Of a stretch of DNA of 64,000 nt, positions 44,781 to 54,340 are shown piece after piece. This DNA comes from Pachyseris speciosa (lineage: Eukaryota > Cnidaria > Anthozoa > Scleractinia > Pachyseridae). The position numbers and the translations under genes were made by a program. How positions within the stretch are numbered: the stretch's first letter is position 1; every line of letters begins with the position of its first letter. The stretch spans positions 182,501 to 246,500 of the forward strand of contig JAEMWC010000763.1 in NCBI GenBank assembly GCA_016490735.1, in the 5' to 3' direction. The notes below the pieces were generated by a model. The model made no database searches. It worked only from the letters and a program-made list of their open reading frames with translations, and had not been told where the DNA came from.

Positions 44781-45069
44781 TAGCGTCCCACGCAGTCGTT
44801 TTTAGGGGACTCGTATTTCACCTCCTCCCCACTAACGCCTGCTTACCCGAAGCCAACATTCCTTTCCCGCCGCTTAGCCAATCACATTTTACCTACCAAT
44901 CTTCGATTTCCTCGCCGCTTGTCATGTTGTAGCTGTTGTGTCACTTCTCGTGAATTTGATGAAGGGCCAAGTCAGTTATTTAAGAAGTATTGGCGTATCT
45001 TCTGGTTAGTCTGAGTGATTTGGAGGAAGGAAACTTTGCCATCGGTAGACCATAACGCGCAGTTGATCG

Positions 45070-45169
45070 AGCGAGGGCGAGGGAGGAGGGATGGCGCAGT
45101 GGTGAGAGCACTCGCCTTCCACCAATGTGGCCCGGGTTCGATTCCCGGATTCGACGTCATATGTGGGTT

Positions 45170-45213
<44 letters not shown>

Positions 45214-45356
45214 CGGGTTCTCCGGTTTCCCCTCTCCACAAAAACCAATATTTCCAAATTCCAATTCATCTACACATATATATACACATGGAAAATGCGC
45301 TATATAAGTTCTAAATTATTACTATAACTATTGTTATTATTATTATTACAATACAA
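45070..45356 (+). mobile_element. tRNA-derived SINE (second family)
   Basis: The A box TGGCGCAGTGGTGAG and B box GGTTCGATTCC are correctly spaced. The tRNA-like head is followed by GTCATATGTGGGTTGAGTTT, a TCTCCGGGTTCTCCGG stretch and an ATT-rich tail. I recall this family as very common in scleractinian genomes. It lies directly at the 3' end of the LINE below and may have used its reverse transcriptase group. Confidence 0.8.
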
Positions 45357-45359
45357 TAC

Positions 45360-48300
45360 AATACAAATTTATTGTCAACTCCCCATGGGGGCTTTTCAGA
45401 GGCAAGTATTAATAGTACAGGTAATCAAAAAAAAAAGTATCACAAATTGATTATCAATTAACTATTAAGAAACATATAAATTTATGGCATTAACAACTAT
45501 TTACATATAAATTTATGACATTAAAAATTGATTTAAAAGGAAGGCTTTCATTTTACGTTTAAAAATGATAAGAGTTCGCTTAATTTAAAGTGGGGTTTTA
45601 ACGCATTCCACAATGTTACAGTTCTGTAATAAAAAGATCTCTGTCCCGACTTGGTTTTAAAAAGCGGTATATTAAGCTGGGAAGATGATCTGGTCGTCCG
45701 ACCACTGATATTCCCTCTAGAGATAAAATTTGAAATAAGGTAGTTTGGTACCTGACCTGTCATAGATTTAAAGGCCAAGATGGCGTCTCTTAGATACAGG
45801 TGGGACTTAACTGGTATCCATCTCAGGTCTTTCAGGGCTGGAGATACGTGATCAAACTTCCTTGTCCCAGAAACTATGCGAGCAGCGAAATTCTGTACTC
45901 CTTGTAGTTTGCGTATATTACTGGCAGAAGTATTCGACCAGACGGACGAGCAGTAATATAACTTACTAAACACGAGAGAATTAATTATTGTAACAAGTAT
46001 GTCTTTTCTAGATATATGTTTAACTCGGCTAATTTGCCCTAGGGCAGACATACAAGATGATGCTGTTTTAATTATGTGGTCGTTGAATGAGAGTTTACTA
46101 TCAAACACAACACCCAGGTCCTTAACAGAGTCAACGGGTAAAAGATCTTTACCCAAGAGGGTAAGGCGAAAATCCTGAAGTTTCGATATCATTTGCCGAC
46201 TTCCATATACAATCAGTTTAGTCTTGTCCGGGTTCAGGCGTAGCCTATTATTAAAACACCAATTACGTAGTTTAATAAGATCATCGTTCATCGCGGCCAT
46301 AGTCGGTTTACAGTCCTGCACTTGGAATGACATAAGCAATTTAGTGTCATCAACGTAGCAGTCCGTAGAACAGTGTTATGGGATTGATGGCAAGTCATTG
46401 GTGTAAGCCGTGAAGAGCAAAGGACCGAGGATACTTCCTTGGGGAACACCGTACCTCATTAGCAGGGGTTCAGAAAGAGCAGTATTCATACGCACAGCTT
46501 GGTACCTGTTTGACAAGTAGCTCTTGAACCACAGGATGGCAGAGGGTGACAAGCCAATATCTTGTAATTTTTTAAGCAGAATATCGTGGTTGACACTGTC
46601 GAATGCCTTGCTCATATCAAGGAGAACTACAGCTGATGTTTTCTTTTGGTCAATTGCGGTGAGAATGCGATCAGAAGTGTGGATCAGTGAAGTCTCGGTG
46701 GAATGCCACTTTTTATTACCACTTTGATGGGCGGAGAGACGATCGTTCTCTACCAAGTAGGGCATAAGTTGATTTAAAGCGATACGCTCACATAGTTTTG
46801 AAAGAACAGGTAATAGAGATATAGGGCGGTAGTTATTTGGCTTTTCGTGATCGCCTTCTTTCAACACGGGGATCACTTCAGCTGTTTTCCACTCAATTGG
46901 AAAGGTATTACTTGCGAGGGACTGGTTAATTATGGACGTCACGGACGGCAAAATGGCAGGAAGGCTATGCTTGATCATTCGAATGCTAATTTTGTCAATC
47001 CCCGGGGCTTTGTCACTTGGCATTAATGTAATTACCTTTTGGACTTCGTCACAATTGACGGGTCTAAATGAAAATTGTTGTGAAGGGAGGTAGCACCTTG
47101 GCACAAAAGATGATTGTGTGAGGTCGTAGCTGCATTCATTTGCCAACGAGTAAATTTTTTCAACTGTGTTTTGACCGATAGAGTTAAAGAATTCATTAAA
47201 CTCTTTGGCCACTGCGTCATCGCTGTCGCTAAAAAACGTTTTCTTCACTGATTTTCTGGGGATACACGATCGTATCGTTTTCCAGACGCACCTTGGATTA
47301 TTGGGATTGCTTCTAATCTGATTTTCAACATGTTCCCGTTCAGCTAATCTTAATTCGCGCTTAACTTCCCGCTTAAAATTCTTGTAGGCAGCCCAGTCCA
47401 GGGGATCGTTAGACTTCCTTGCGATCTTTCTCCAGTAATCTTTAGTTCTAATTAAGGAGCGGATCTCATCGGTGACGCATGGGTTTGGTCGGCTTCGCAA
47501 TTTAATTTTTTTAATAGGTGCATGGTCGTCTAGGATTGGGTTGAACAATAGGTTGAAAGCGTTTAGTTTATCATCTACGTCCTCAAAACAATCGGTAACT
47601 GACCATGGAACGCAGTTCAAATCAACCAGAAAGGATTCAGGGACGAAGTCTTTATAACTTCTAGTAGTTACATAAACCGGCTTGGAACGCTTTTTCTTTA
47701 ACCCCAGCGAAATGAAGACCAGATCGTGATCGCTAAATGGAGCAGGTACAACCTTTGCTTCTCTTATGAGACTTGTGTTTGACGCGAGGATAATGTCGAT
47801 TAAAGTCTCTGATGTCTGTGTTATCCTTGTAGGCTGTTTAATTACTTGGGTCAGATTGAAAATTGAACAAAAATTCATGACCGCCAGAGATCCATGATCT
47901 TGAGGGTTTAGCAAGTTACAATTTAGGTCTCCTAGGACGTAGACATCGTGGTTTAGCGATAATGCCGAGATAAGAGCATCGCTGAACTCAGCGTCAAAAC
48001 AATTTAAATCAGAGTTAGGCGGTCTATATACTGTGCAAATAACAATCGACTTGCAGCGACCAACCTGTACTTGAAGCCACAGCTGGTGAAAGCCCGCGGA
48101 TGAAATGAAAGACAAGTCCTATAAATGTTTAGTCTTATAAGATTCTCGAACATATGCACAAACGCCACCGCCAGTCTTTTCATGACGATCGAGGCGATAT
48201 ACATCGTAGCCTGGAATTTCTACCTCCAAATCTGTAATAGAGTTGTCCAACCAGGTTTCAGAAACGGTGAAGATGTCAAAATCATTTTCTGCCAGAGGGT

Positions 48301-48760
48301 TTTTAGTTAAGATGTAATGATCTCTATTTTTTATAGAGCGAGCATTCAGGTGTGCGATCTTTATATCACTCTGTGGCTTCCCAGCGCTGTTTCCATTGAC
48401 TGGCATTCCACGATTTACTTCTATATCACCAGCAAGAAGGATGAGGTTGAAAGCAAAGGAGGCGGTAGAATTTGAATAATACCGAACTCTGCTCTTGGAA
48501 AACCGTCGGTAGCGACGACTAGTTGGCTTCTTCAGTTTCATTTGAAGCGGGCTCAAGATGGTGGTCAGGCCAGGCTCGAATCGCAATAACTGTGGTGCTA
48601 CGTAGAAGGTCGTGGAAAGGAAATTCGGCTCAAACTGAATATCATCTCCATAGTTAAAGTTATTAAGTCGATCTCTAACCGCTCCAGTGTAGAAAGAGCT
48701 TTCCAGGATAAGAAATAAAACCGAAATGGACGGAGCAAGACAAAATGGGGCCGCCATGTT
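45360..48760 (-). pseudogene. CR1-like LINE with APE endonuclease and reverse transcriptase, two in-frame stops
   Basis: One frame spans the element on the minus strand. It has a hydrophobic head, a 2A-like motif (LLAGDIEVNRGMP), endonuclease blocks (IKIAHLNARSIKNRDHY, FDIFTVSETWLDNS, GGGVCAYVRES), RT blocks (NYRPISLLPVLSKLCER, VVLLDMSKAFDSVNHDIL, YGVPQGSILGPLLF) and the catalytic YVDD, then a tail ending in FLNVK. It is interrupted by TAG at 48,119-48,121 and TAA at 46,376-46,378, the latter just before YVDD. The 3' end has a short ATACA tandem tail. The structure is otherwise nearly complete, so the copy is fairly young. Confidence 0.85.
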
Positions 48761-48808
48761 GCGAAGTTCACTATGTTATCTGGCCTTTACATGACTGTGA
48801 CCTGTTTC

Positions 48809-48810
<2 letters not shown>

Positions 48811-48847
<37 letters not shown>
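48811..48847. repeat. TTA microsatellite
   Basis: Twelve TTA units, just upstream of the LINE 5' end. Confidence 0.9.
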
Positions 48848-48849
48848 GA

Positions 48850-49450
48850 AAGAACATCTCAAAAATGGTCACCAAACAAACTTTGACGCTGTTCAGTTTA
48901 ATTGGAGCTGAAAAAAATGCCTTTGAAAATTGTGAAAATTAGAGACTTTGTATGGTTTGGAGGGACACACTTCCGAAATAGAGACATTTGTATGGGTTTT
49001 TTAAGTTTTAAATGCATGTTATCTGGCGGCTTTTCAACCAAACATACTCAAACTTGCTGAGACTGCTTATTTTGTGATACCCTTTCATGTGAGAATCGGT
49101 TTAGTTCAATTTCATTGATTTTCAATGAAGTTTGGATTCGTTCCCAGGCCCTTACTCGTTTAGAACATGGCCCATTCGAAAAATTGTTAACATCGACCTA
49201 CGGGAGGTGACGTCTTCGGCTGAGTTTCCGAAGTAGCCAAGATCCGATGTTGGAATATACCGGAAATTCACTTCTTTCGCGTAATGGCGGATGATATCGC
49301 TGAAATATTAAGACTTCGCTTCTGGTCAGGTCTGTTCATTGCACGTCATTGAATACATGCTGTTTTCTTGTCTCACCTTTTCATCTTTTGAATCTTTCAA
49401 TTCTGCGTTTGACATTTGGAAACGTGGTCGAGATCTAAGCGCGATGAATT
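48850..49450. other. no gene seen
   Basis: Non-coding sequence between the full LINE and the LINE fragment; no coherent structure noted. Confidence 0.3.
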
Positions 49451-49930
49451 TCTAATACATACATACTTTATTGGCTCGTCCCCACGGGGCTTTTCAGAGT
49501 CAATTTTACATTACAAAATTAAAAAACTAAGTACATGACAACGATAAAAGAAGACAATAAAATCAAATAAAGCAGTCATTAAGAAGCTGTTGCCTGAGTA
49601 AGCGCTTGAACTCCGTCACGGATGGGCTAAGTTTGAGCGCAGGCCGCAACTCATTCCACAAAGAGGTTGCTCTATATTGAAAGGTCCTTTGGCCGCTAGC
49701 AGTGCGGAAGAGTAGTATGTTCAAGAGTTGAGCGTTTCTGGTACTCCTTGTCGAGACGGTGGATCTACTGACAAGCTTAGATGTCAAATACTCCGGAGTA
49801 CATTTCGTCATGCACTTAAAAACCAGAACAGCAAAACGAAAATAAAGTTGTTCCCTGATTGGTAGCCAGCGCAGGTCAGAGGAGTTATGTGATCGAATTT
49901 TTAGCGCCGCTCAAAATGAGTAGTGGTATA
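49450..49930 (-). pseudogene. 3' fragment of a related CR1-like LINE
   Basis: The frame NILLFRTASGQRTFQYRATS followed by LWNELRPALKLSPSV corresponds to the C-terminal end of the preceding LINE (FKTKSGQRSFYYRTVTLWNAL), and the 3' tail TTGGCTCGTCCCCACGGGGC matches its 3' region (CTCCCCATGGGGGC). An ATAC tandem ends it. It is a typical 5'-truncated insertion. Confidence 0.75.
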
Positions 49931-50134
49931 TAGGTATATGTGCTCTAAAATTATTCATGAGGTAGTTAATTTATTCATGTTACCATGGTGTTGCTATGGG
50001 GATGATGATGTCACTGGCGCCAGGGGTGGGTGTGGTGTCTGGGTCAAAGGTGCTCACCGCACCATTGTTCTTCGAGGGCGGAAGTAAATAGGACGCTCAT
50101 TAGTATGCACAACACGTGGTCGGGACAATAGAGG

Positions 50135-50444
50135 TTGAGGAGTGGTGTCAAAGTGATTTGCAACCTTTGCAACCATTGTTTTTTTAATCCAATCACAAGA
50201 GGACTTCATATCTATATAGACTACCTTTTCACAACGTCTAAATTTCGATGTTTTATTAAAAGTTCATGCTTCAGTAAACAATTACATTATAGTGTAGTTC
50301 TATTGTTAATAGAGACCGTGATTATGATCAACGTGGTGAACATGTTGAATCATTAACACGACCTATATCACCAATAGCTAGTTTGAATCATTAATAAATA
50401 GATATGAGTAATAGTTAATGTTCTGATTTGTTGGAATGAATATA
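50135..50444. other. left margin of block B, no gene
   Basis: AT-rich sequence with the composition of block B. The element's terminal repeat, if present, should lie near here, but without the right end no inverted partner can be checked. Confidence 0.3.
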
Positions 50445-50498
50445 TGATCGATTTAGTCGACCTCTGGTATAAAAGCAGAGTGTCGACTAAATCGATCA
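50445..50498. promoter_or_regulatory. hairpin with a TATA box in its loop
   Basis: TGATCGATTTAGTCGAC and its exact reverse (17 bases each) enclose CTCTG-GTATAAAAG-CAGAG, which pairs again for five bases. The loop is a canonical TATAAAAG on the plus strand. The structure sits at the left margin of block B, before the first gene. It could be an operator-flanked promoter, a replication element or a transcript hairpin. Confidence 0.6.
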
Positions 50499-50627
50499 AT
50501 ATTTAATATCCTTCGACATCTGACTCTGTTTTTAACATTATCACTAGTTTTATATCTGATCACATTGAATATACATAAATATTCTGGTTTTGTTACTATG
50601 AAGTGTTTGCTAGGTGTTTAGTTCAGT

Positions 50628-51155
50628 TTATACAGTTTTTATGAGTTCGTATATAGCAACAGCTTTTTGAACTTCCATACAAGTGTGGATTGGATCACTT
50701 TTAGCTAGTTCTCCTGCTTGCTTTACAGCTTCTTCTTTGTCATTTTCCCAGTTGTCATGCATGATAAGAAACACTGTGAAGAAGAAGTGGTCCATCGAAG
50801 ACAGAGGGCAGCCGTAGAATAGAGAACAAATGGTTTGTTTTAAGAATTCAGGATCGGTTAGCCATTGTTGACCAGGTTTGGGTTGTGATAGCCTTTTGTG
50901 GTAGATGGTGTGTGCTTGTGGACCCGGTGCTGGAAAGATGATTTTGAAGAACACAGCTTCAAAGAAGTTGTTTGAACAAAACTGCTCTATGCGAGGCTGT
51001 AGTTGTTGGTATATGGCTGTCATGGCTTCTTGGTAGTTTAACGGCAAGTCGTCATTAGGAATCTTCTTTAGTATGTAGGTGTATAGTACTGCATCAGAAT
51101 CTAGCGCGAATTCACTTGCGACGTGAGCTCGATTGTAGTATCTTTCAGGAGCCAT
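50628..51155 (-). CDS. 175-residue orphan protein, leftmost gene of block B
   Basis: An intact frame from ATG (GGAGCCATGG context on the opposite strand). Visible pieces are SEFALDSDAVLYTYILKKIP, a mid-section with NNFFEAVFFKIIFPAPGP and a helical C-terminus. It is mainly helical, with hydrophobic FFFTVFLIM, but has no clear membrane segment. It is divergent from the paralog trio, with 150 bases between starts. Base composition is less AT-rich than its neighbours, which may point to a separate origin. No family recognised. Confidence 0.5.
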   Translation of the reverse strand: MAPERYYNRAHVASEFALDSDAVLYTYILKKIPNDDLPLNYQEAMTAIYQQLQPRIEQFCSNNFFEAVFFKIIFPAPGPQAHTIYHKRLSQPKPGQQWLTDPEFLKQTICSLFYGCPLSSMDHFFFTVFLIMHDNWENDKEEAVKQAGELAKSDPIHTCMEVQKAVAIYELIKTV

Positions 51156-51244
51156 GGTAAGTGTTGATTAGCGCGGGAAAGAGTGTTGTGATGTGGATTA
51201 CGCGGACTTTTAATATGTATGTTAATATAGCTGTGAAGTAGTAG

Positions 51245-51276
51245 CCAATGAAAATGGGTGTATTGATAGGTATAAA
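51245..51276 (+). promoter_or_regulatory. CCAAT and TATA promoter of the block B early-type genes
   Basis: GCCAATGAAA at 51,244-51,253 and GGTATAAATTT with TATAAA at 51,271-51,276 are spaced like a standard RNA polymerase II promoter. The first ATG lies 30 bases after the TATA box, so the leader would be only a few bases. Confidence 0.55.
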
Positions 51277-51305
51277 TTTGTTTGTCTAATGGGTGTTGTT
51301 TGAAG

Positions 51306-51806
51306 ATGGGTGATTTGGGTGTAGAGAAGGATTTGGTAGATCTTGCGTTTTGGTGTAATAAGAGTGGTGAAAATTGTAGTTTTTGTGCAGATATGGTTGA
51401 TGTTTTGTATAAAGTGGCGTTGGAAGATAGTTTTGATGTGTTTGTTCAAAGATCTGTACAGGGTCGATGTAAGAAAGATGGTGAAGTTATCCATTATATA
51501 AGATGTCATTATTTTGACAATCTTCGACATCTTGCGGAGTTGGTTTTTGCGTTGAATGAGAATAGAATAACAGAACATGTTTTTAAATTGGAAGATGAGG
51601 CTTTAATTAATGTTCTTCGAACTTTTTGTGGTAGTGAAAGGGGTGATGCTAATTTGGCTGTTGCAAGGTGGTGGATTGAATATTTGCGAGATTTAAGGAG
51701 TGGTGTAGGTTTGTCTGATGGTGATTCAGGTGTTTCTTTACTTGGAAGAATGAAAGAAAAGTATAAGGTTGATGTTGAACGTTTGAAGGGTATTCTTAAT
51801 GATTAA
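51306..51806 (+). CDS. block B paralog 1 (ARxWI family)
   Basis: A 166-residue helical protein. After an early Cys-rich stretch (CNKSGENCSFCADMVDVLYK) it has FDVFVQRSV, a RHLAELVFALNENRI segment, and the family signature LAVARWWIEYLRDLRSG near residue 125, then MKEKYKVDVERLKGI at the end. The same order of segments is found in the next two genes. The first ATG after the TATA box is used as start; an in-frame upstream extension is less likely. Function unknown; position suggests an early regulatory or host-interaction role. Confidence 0.6.
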   Translation: MGDLGVEKDLVDLAFWCNKSGENCSFCADMVDVLYKVALEDSFDVFVQRSVQGRCKKDGEVIHYIRCHYFDNLRHLAELVFALNENRITEHVFKLEDEALINVLRTFCGSERGDANLAVARWWIEYLRDLRSGVGLSDGDSGVSLLGRMKEKYKVDVERLKGILND

Positions 51807-51960
51807 GAGGTGAGTATTTTGTAATGTGGTATTAATTTGTGGATATTAAATGTGGAGATTGTGTTATCTATTTGGATTTGGTGTATACTTTGAGTTTATC
51901 TTCAGGTATTACATCAAATCTGTTGTAGATGGCATGAGTTGAATATTTTGTATTTATTAA

Positions 51961-52035
51961 GTGATTAAATGTGTGATATAGTACAGTTTTCTTGAAACTC
52001 AGGTTTATATTTGAATTTCAGGTAAACTGTGCTAT
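51961..52035. other. inverted repeat between paralogs 1 and 2
   Basis: TGATATAGTACAGTTTT pairs with AAACTGTGCTATATTATATC (13 bases without gaps, one G-T pair) across a loop of about 33 bases that itself contains two related words (TTGAAACTCAGG, TTGAATTTCAGG). It could be a regulatory hairpin or part of an intron, as the loop also ends in TTTCAGGTAAAC. Confidence 0.4.
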
Positions 52036-52074
52036 ATTATATCATTATAAAGCTGTTTTATTGTATATTATATG

Positions 52075-52135
52075 AAGTGGCTTCTTAGATGACTAATATA
52101 TTTAGTATGTTAGTCTTCTAAGGAGTCATTTTATG
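52075..52135 (+). ncRNA. pre-miRNA-like hairpin candidate
   Basis: GTGGCTTCTTAGATGACTAA pairs with TTAGTCTTCTAAGGAGTCAT over 20 bases with one T-T mismatch and three G-T pairs, around a 13-base loop. The stem length and loop suit a small precursor hairpin. It lies in the leader of the second paralog. A DNA regulatory role is equally possible. Confidence 0.35.
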
Positions 52136-52181
52136 TGATGTCTTGGTTGAAGACAGATTGAGTTGCTGTGTGGTTTGTGTC

Positions 52182-52565
52182 ATGCCGTCTAATTGCTCGT
52201 ATGGGGAGTTATATAAGCAACTTTTGGAAGATGTTTTTGACGACTATATTAGTGTACATAAAGAATCGTTGGTTGGTAGGGTTGTTGAATTTTTGAGGAA
52301 GAAATATGTGCCTAATAATTTGGAAAAGTTGAGTTATGTAGTGTGTGAATATAATGAAAGGTGGCTTTTGGAATTATTAGATTCCTTTGATGATAAAGTT
52401 GTTGATAAATTTCCAAAAGGATATCTTTATACCTATGAAGGAGTGTTTAGCGTCCATTATGCTAGAAGGTGGATTATTAATGTGAGTGGTTTTATGCATG
52501 GTTCAAAATGTTTACCTAAGGGGTTTCATTTGTCAGATGTTGATGAGTTGCGAAGTATATTGTGA
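52182..52565 (+). CDS. block B paralog 2 (ARxWI family)
   Basis: A 127-residue protein, shorter than its neighbours. It begins MPSNCSYGELYKQLLEDVFD and has DDYISVHKESLVGRVVEFLR, then a WLLELLDSF segment and the signature HYARRWIINVSGFMHG, ending soon after. Relative to paralogs 1 and 3 the C-terminal tail is shortened. Low but ordered similarity indicates duplication and divergence. Function unknown. Confidence 0.6.
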   Translation: MPSNCSYGELYKQLLEDVFDDYISVHKESLVGRVVEFLRKKYVPNNLEKLSYVVCEYNERWLLELLDSFDDKVVDKFPKGYLYTYEGVFSVHYARRWIINVSGFMHGSKCLPKGFHLSDVDELRSIL

Positions 52566-52589
52566 TTGTGATGTTGGTTGTGTTTTAAG

Positions 52590-53090
52590 ATGGCTTGTGG
52601 TTTTGCAGTTGAAGAAGGGTTTGAAGTTTATTTAACAGCTCTTAAAAAGGAATTTAAGATGTTTGTGGATGGAGGAAATCGTAAAGTAGAAAGGTTTATA
52701 ATTAATGAATTGCTTGTTCGTTACGTGGATAGTGGTAATCTAATTGAGTTAGCTGAGTTGTTGTTTGCCATGGAAGATGATGAAGTGTTTCAACTTGTAA
52801 TACAGATTAAAAATGCTGTATTTGACTATTTTGAGCGTTCTGCCTTTGAATTGGGTGAAAAGATTCCTTCAGAAATATTAATGGCTAGAAGGTGGATTTT
52901 TAAGTTGTATAGCATGAGGTATCATGACTTTGGTTCGGAGGACGATGGGTGTGATGACGCTGATTATAGCGACACAAATATTTGTTATTTACAAGAGAAG
53001 TATGCATCTGTCATAAAGCTATTGTGTGCTGGTAGGAAGAAGATTGAAGAAGAAGGTAGAGAGGACGTTTATTTTTCAGGTTGGATGTAG
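52590..53090 (+). CDS. block B paralog 3 (ARxWI family)
   Basis: A 166-residue protein, the same length as paralog 1. Segments are GFEVYLTALKKEFKMFVDGG, NLIELAELLFAMEDDEVFQL (close to paralog 1 RHLAELVFALNEN), then EILMARRWIFKLYSMRYHD. An acidic insertion (EDDGCDDADYSD) follows, and CYLQEKYASVIKLL parallels the MKEKYKVDVERLK end of paralog 1. The gene starts 25 bases after paralog 2 and stops two bases before the next ATG. Function unknown. Confidence 0.6.
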   Translation: MACGFAVEEGFEVYLTALKKEFKMFVDGGNRKVERFIINELLVRYVDSGNLIELAELLFAMEDDEVFQLVIQIKNAVFDYFERSAFELGEKIPSEILMARRWIFKLYSMRYHDFGSEDDGCDDADYSDTNICYLQEKYASVIKLLCAGRKKIEEEGREDVYFSGWM

Positions 53091-53091
53091 T

Positions 53092-53310
53092 ATGGCTGAG
53101 GGTCATTGTGAAGTAAAGGAGTGTTTGGTTTGTAAGGAGGTATGTTTTGAGAAGTTAAATTGGCGTGAGGTGTTTAAGGATTTGGTTTCTGTTGAAAGAT
53201 TTGAGCGTTTAACGTTAGATGATCGAGATGTTGTTTTTCATTTAAAGTACTTAATATATCACAATTCATTTGAAAAAAATGTGAACGTTATGTTCATGAT
53301 TATATTATGA
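53092..53310 (+). CDS. small cysteine-rich protein with LxCxE motif
   Basis: A 72-residue protein beginning MAEGHCEVKECLVCKEVCFE. Residues 12-16 are L-V-C-K-E, an exact LxCxE, the motif used by DNA-tumour-virus oncoproteins to bind the retinoblastoma pocket, and acidic residues lie nearby. Two further cysteines around it could bind metal. Similar small LxCxE proteins have been described in adintoviruses, so an Rb-directed early protein is a reasonable hypothesis. A five-residue motif can also occur by chance. A possible acceptor (TATTTTTCAG) lies 13 bases before the ATG. Confidence 0.5.
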   Translation: MAEGHCEVKECLVCKEVCFEKLNWREVFKDLVSVERFERLTLDDRDVVFHLKYLIYHNSFEKNVNVMFMIIL

Positions 53311-53435
53311 AGATATTAAAGTTTAAGTGTAATGATAGACTTGTTAAAAGTATTTTATTTAGGAGGTTTAAATTATTAATTTGATTATAGGATGTTGACG
53401 GCGAAGTCGGCGTCATTGAAGATGCTTTAGACTGG

Positions 53436-54032
53436 ATGGCGTTACCACGTGGTAGATTGAGTGATTCTAGATGGAAAGAGGCTAAAGAGTCTTATGAGAA
53501 GTTGAAAACATGCACGATATATAGTTTGTTTTCTGAAGATTTGTTTGATTATTTAAGTTGTAGGAAGAAATGTACTGTTTTGTGGGATTATGCAGCAAAG
53601 GAAACACATTATTCAGAAGAAAATTTGCGCGAGTGGAATAAATTAAGCACATTAAATAGTGCGTTGCGTGGATATGATCTGGATTTAAGGCTGTTCAAGA
53701 TTCCAAAAGAGTTAAGCGAGGCTGTTTGGAATGAAATTTATCAGTTTCAAGACGAGCGTAAGAAGTCTTGGTGGAGGAGGGAGTTGAAATCTTGGCTTGA
53801 AGCTGCTAAACAATTAACTAACAACAAACATCCAGATTGTTTTATTGTAATAGCTTTTGTTTTGATTATTTTACATAACACTTTTCATTGGGATTTGTGG
53901 TGTGATGATGAGATACATTCATGTAGTTGTTCTGTGAGTCCTGGTTGGGTTGGTTTTAAAGATCCGAAGGAATTTACTTTAGAGGATTTTTTTATTCACA
54001 GGAAGTGTTTTTCAACAGCTATAGGTAAATGA
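53436..54032 (+). CDS. 198-residue orphan protein, block B
   Basis: An intact protein, helical and rich in W, K and E (RKKSWWRRELKSWLEAAK), with a hydrophobic helix CFIVIAFVLIILHNTFHWDL in the last third and a cysteine pair CSCSV. A possible acceptor (TTGATTATAG) lies about 40 bases upstream. Its TGA overlaps the ATG of the next gene by four bases, which implies co-expression. No family recognised; the hydrophobic helix could be a membrane segment or the core of a helical bundle. Confidence 0.5.
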   Translation: MALPRGRLSDSRWKEAKESYEKLKTCTIYSLFSEDLFDYLSCRKKCTVLWDYAAKETHYSEENLREWNKLSTLNSALRGYDLDLRLFKIPKELSEAVWNEIYQFQDERKKSWWRRELKSWLEAAKQLTNNKHPDCFIVIAFVLIILHNTFHWDLWCDDEIHSCSCSVSPGWVGFKDPKEFTLEDFFIHRKCFSTAIGK

Positions 54033-54340
54033 AGGTGTATAGAACTAAATTCGATGACAGTTTGTATTTTAATTTACTTCATTTTAATGCTGAGTTATTT
54101 GAAATCGATTTAATTTTAGAAGGTTGGTTAAAGGCTACTGTAATGAGTGTAGAAGAGTTCAAGTATTACTCAAAAGTGATTAAGTTGTTTAAACAACGTG
54201 ATTTTTGGAACTTCCGTTATTTATTGGAAGATCACGATTTTGCTTTGAAGAAGGAATGTGCATGCGTTTTAAGTCAACATAAAGGCGGTTTCGTTTATAA
54301 GTGTTTGCAGTTTAGCGATGTGATGAATGGTGCAATTTGA
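54029..54340 (+). CDS. 103-residue orphan protein, block B
   Basis: An intact frame joined to the preceding gene by an ATGA overlap and to the next by a 14-base overlap. Mainly helical (SVEEFKYYSKVIKLFKQRDF) with a short cysteine stretch (KKECACVLSQ). No signal or membrane segment. Not recognised. Confidence 0.45.
   Translation: MKVYRTKFDDSLYFNLLHFNAELFEIDLILEGWLKATVMSVEEFKYYSKVIKLFKQRDFWNFRYLLEDHDFALKKECACVLSQHKGGFVYKCLQFSDVMNGAI

Noticed and set aside
53436..54032. Bcl-2-like or E1B-19K-like apoptosis inhibitor
   Set aside because: A hydrophobic helix and tryptophans are present, but no BH1/BH2-type motifs can be recognised, so no function is claimed.
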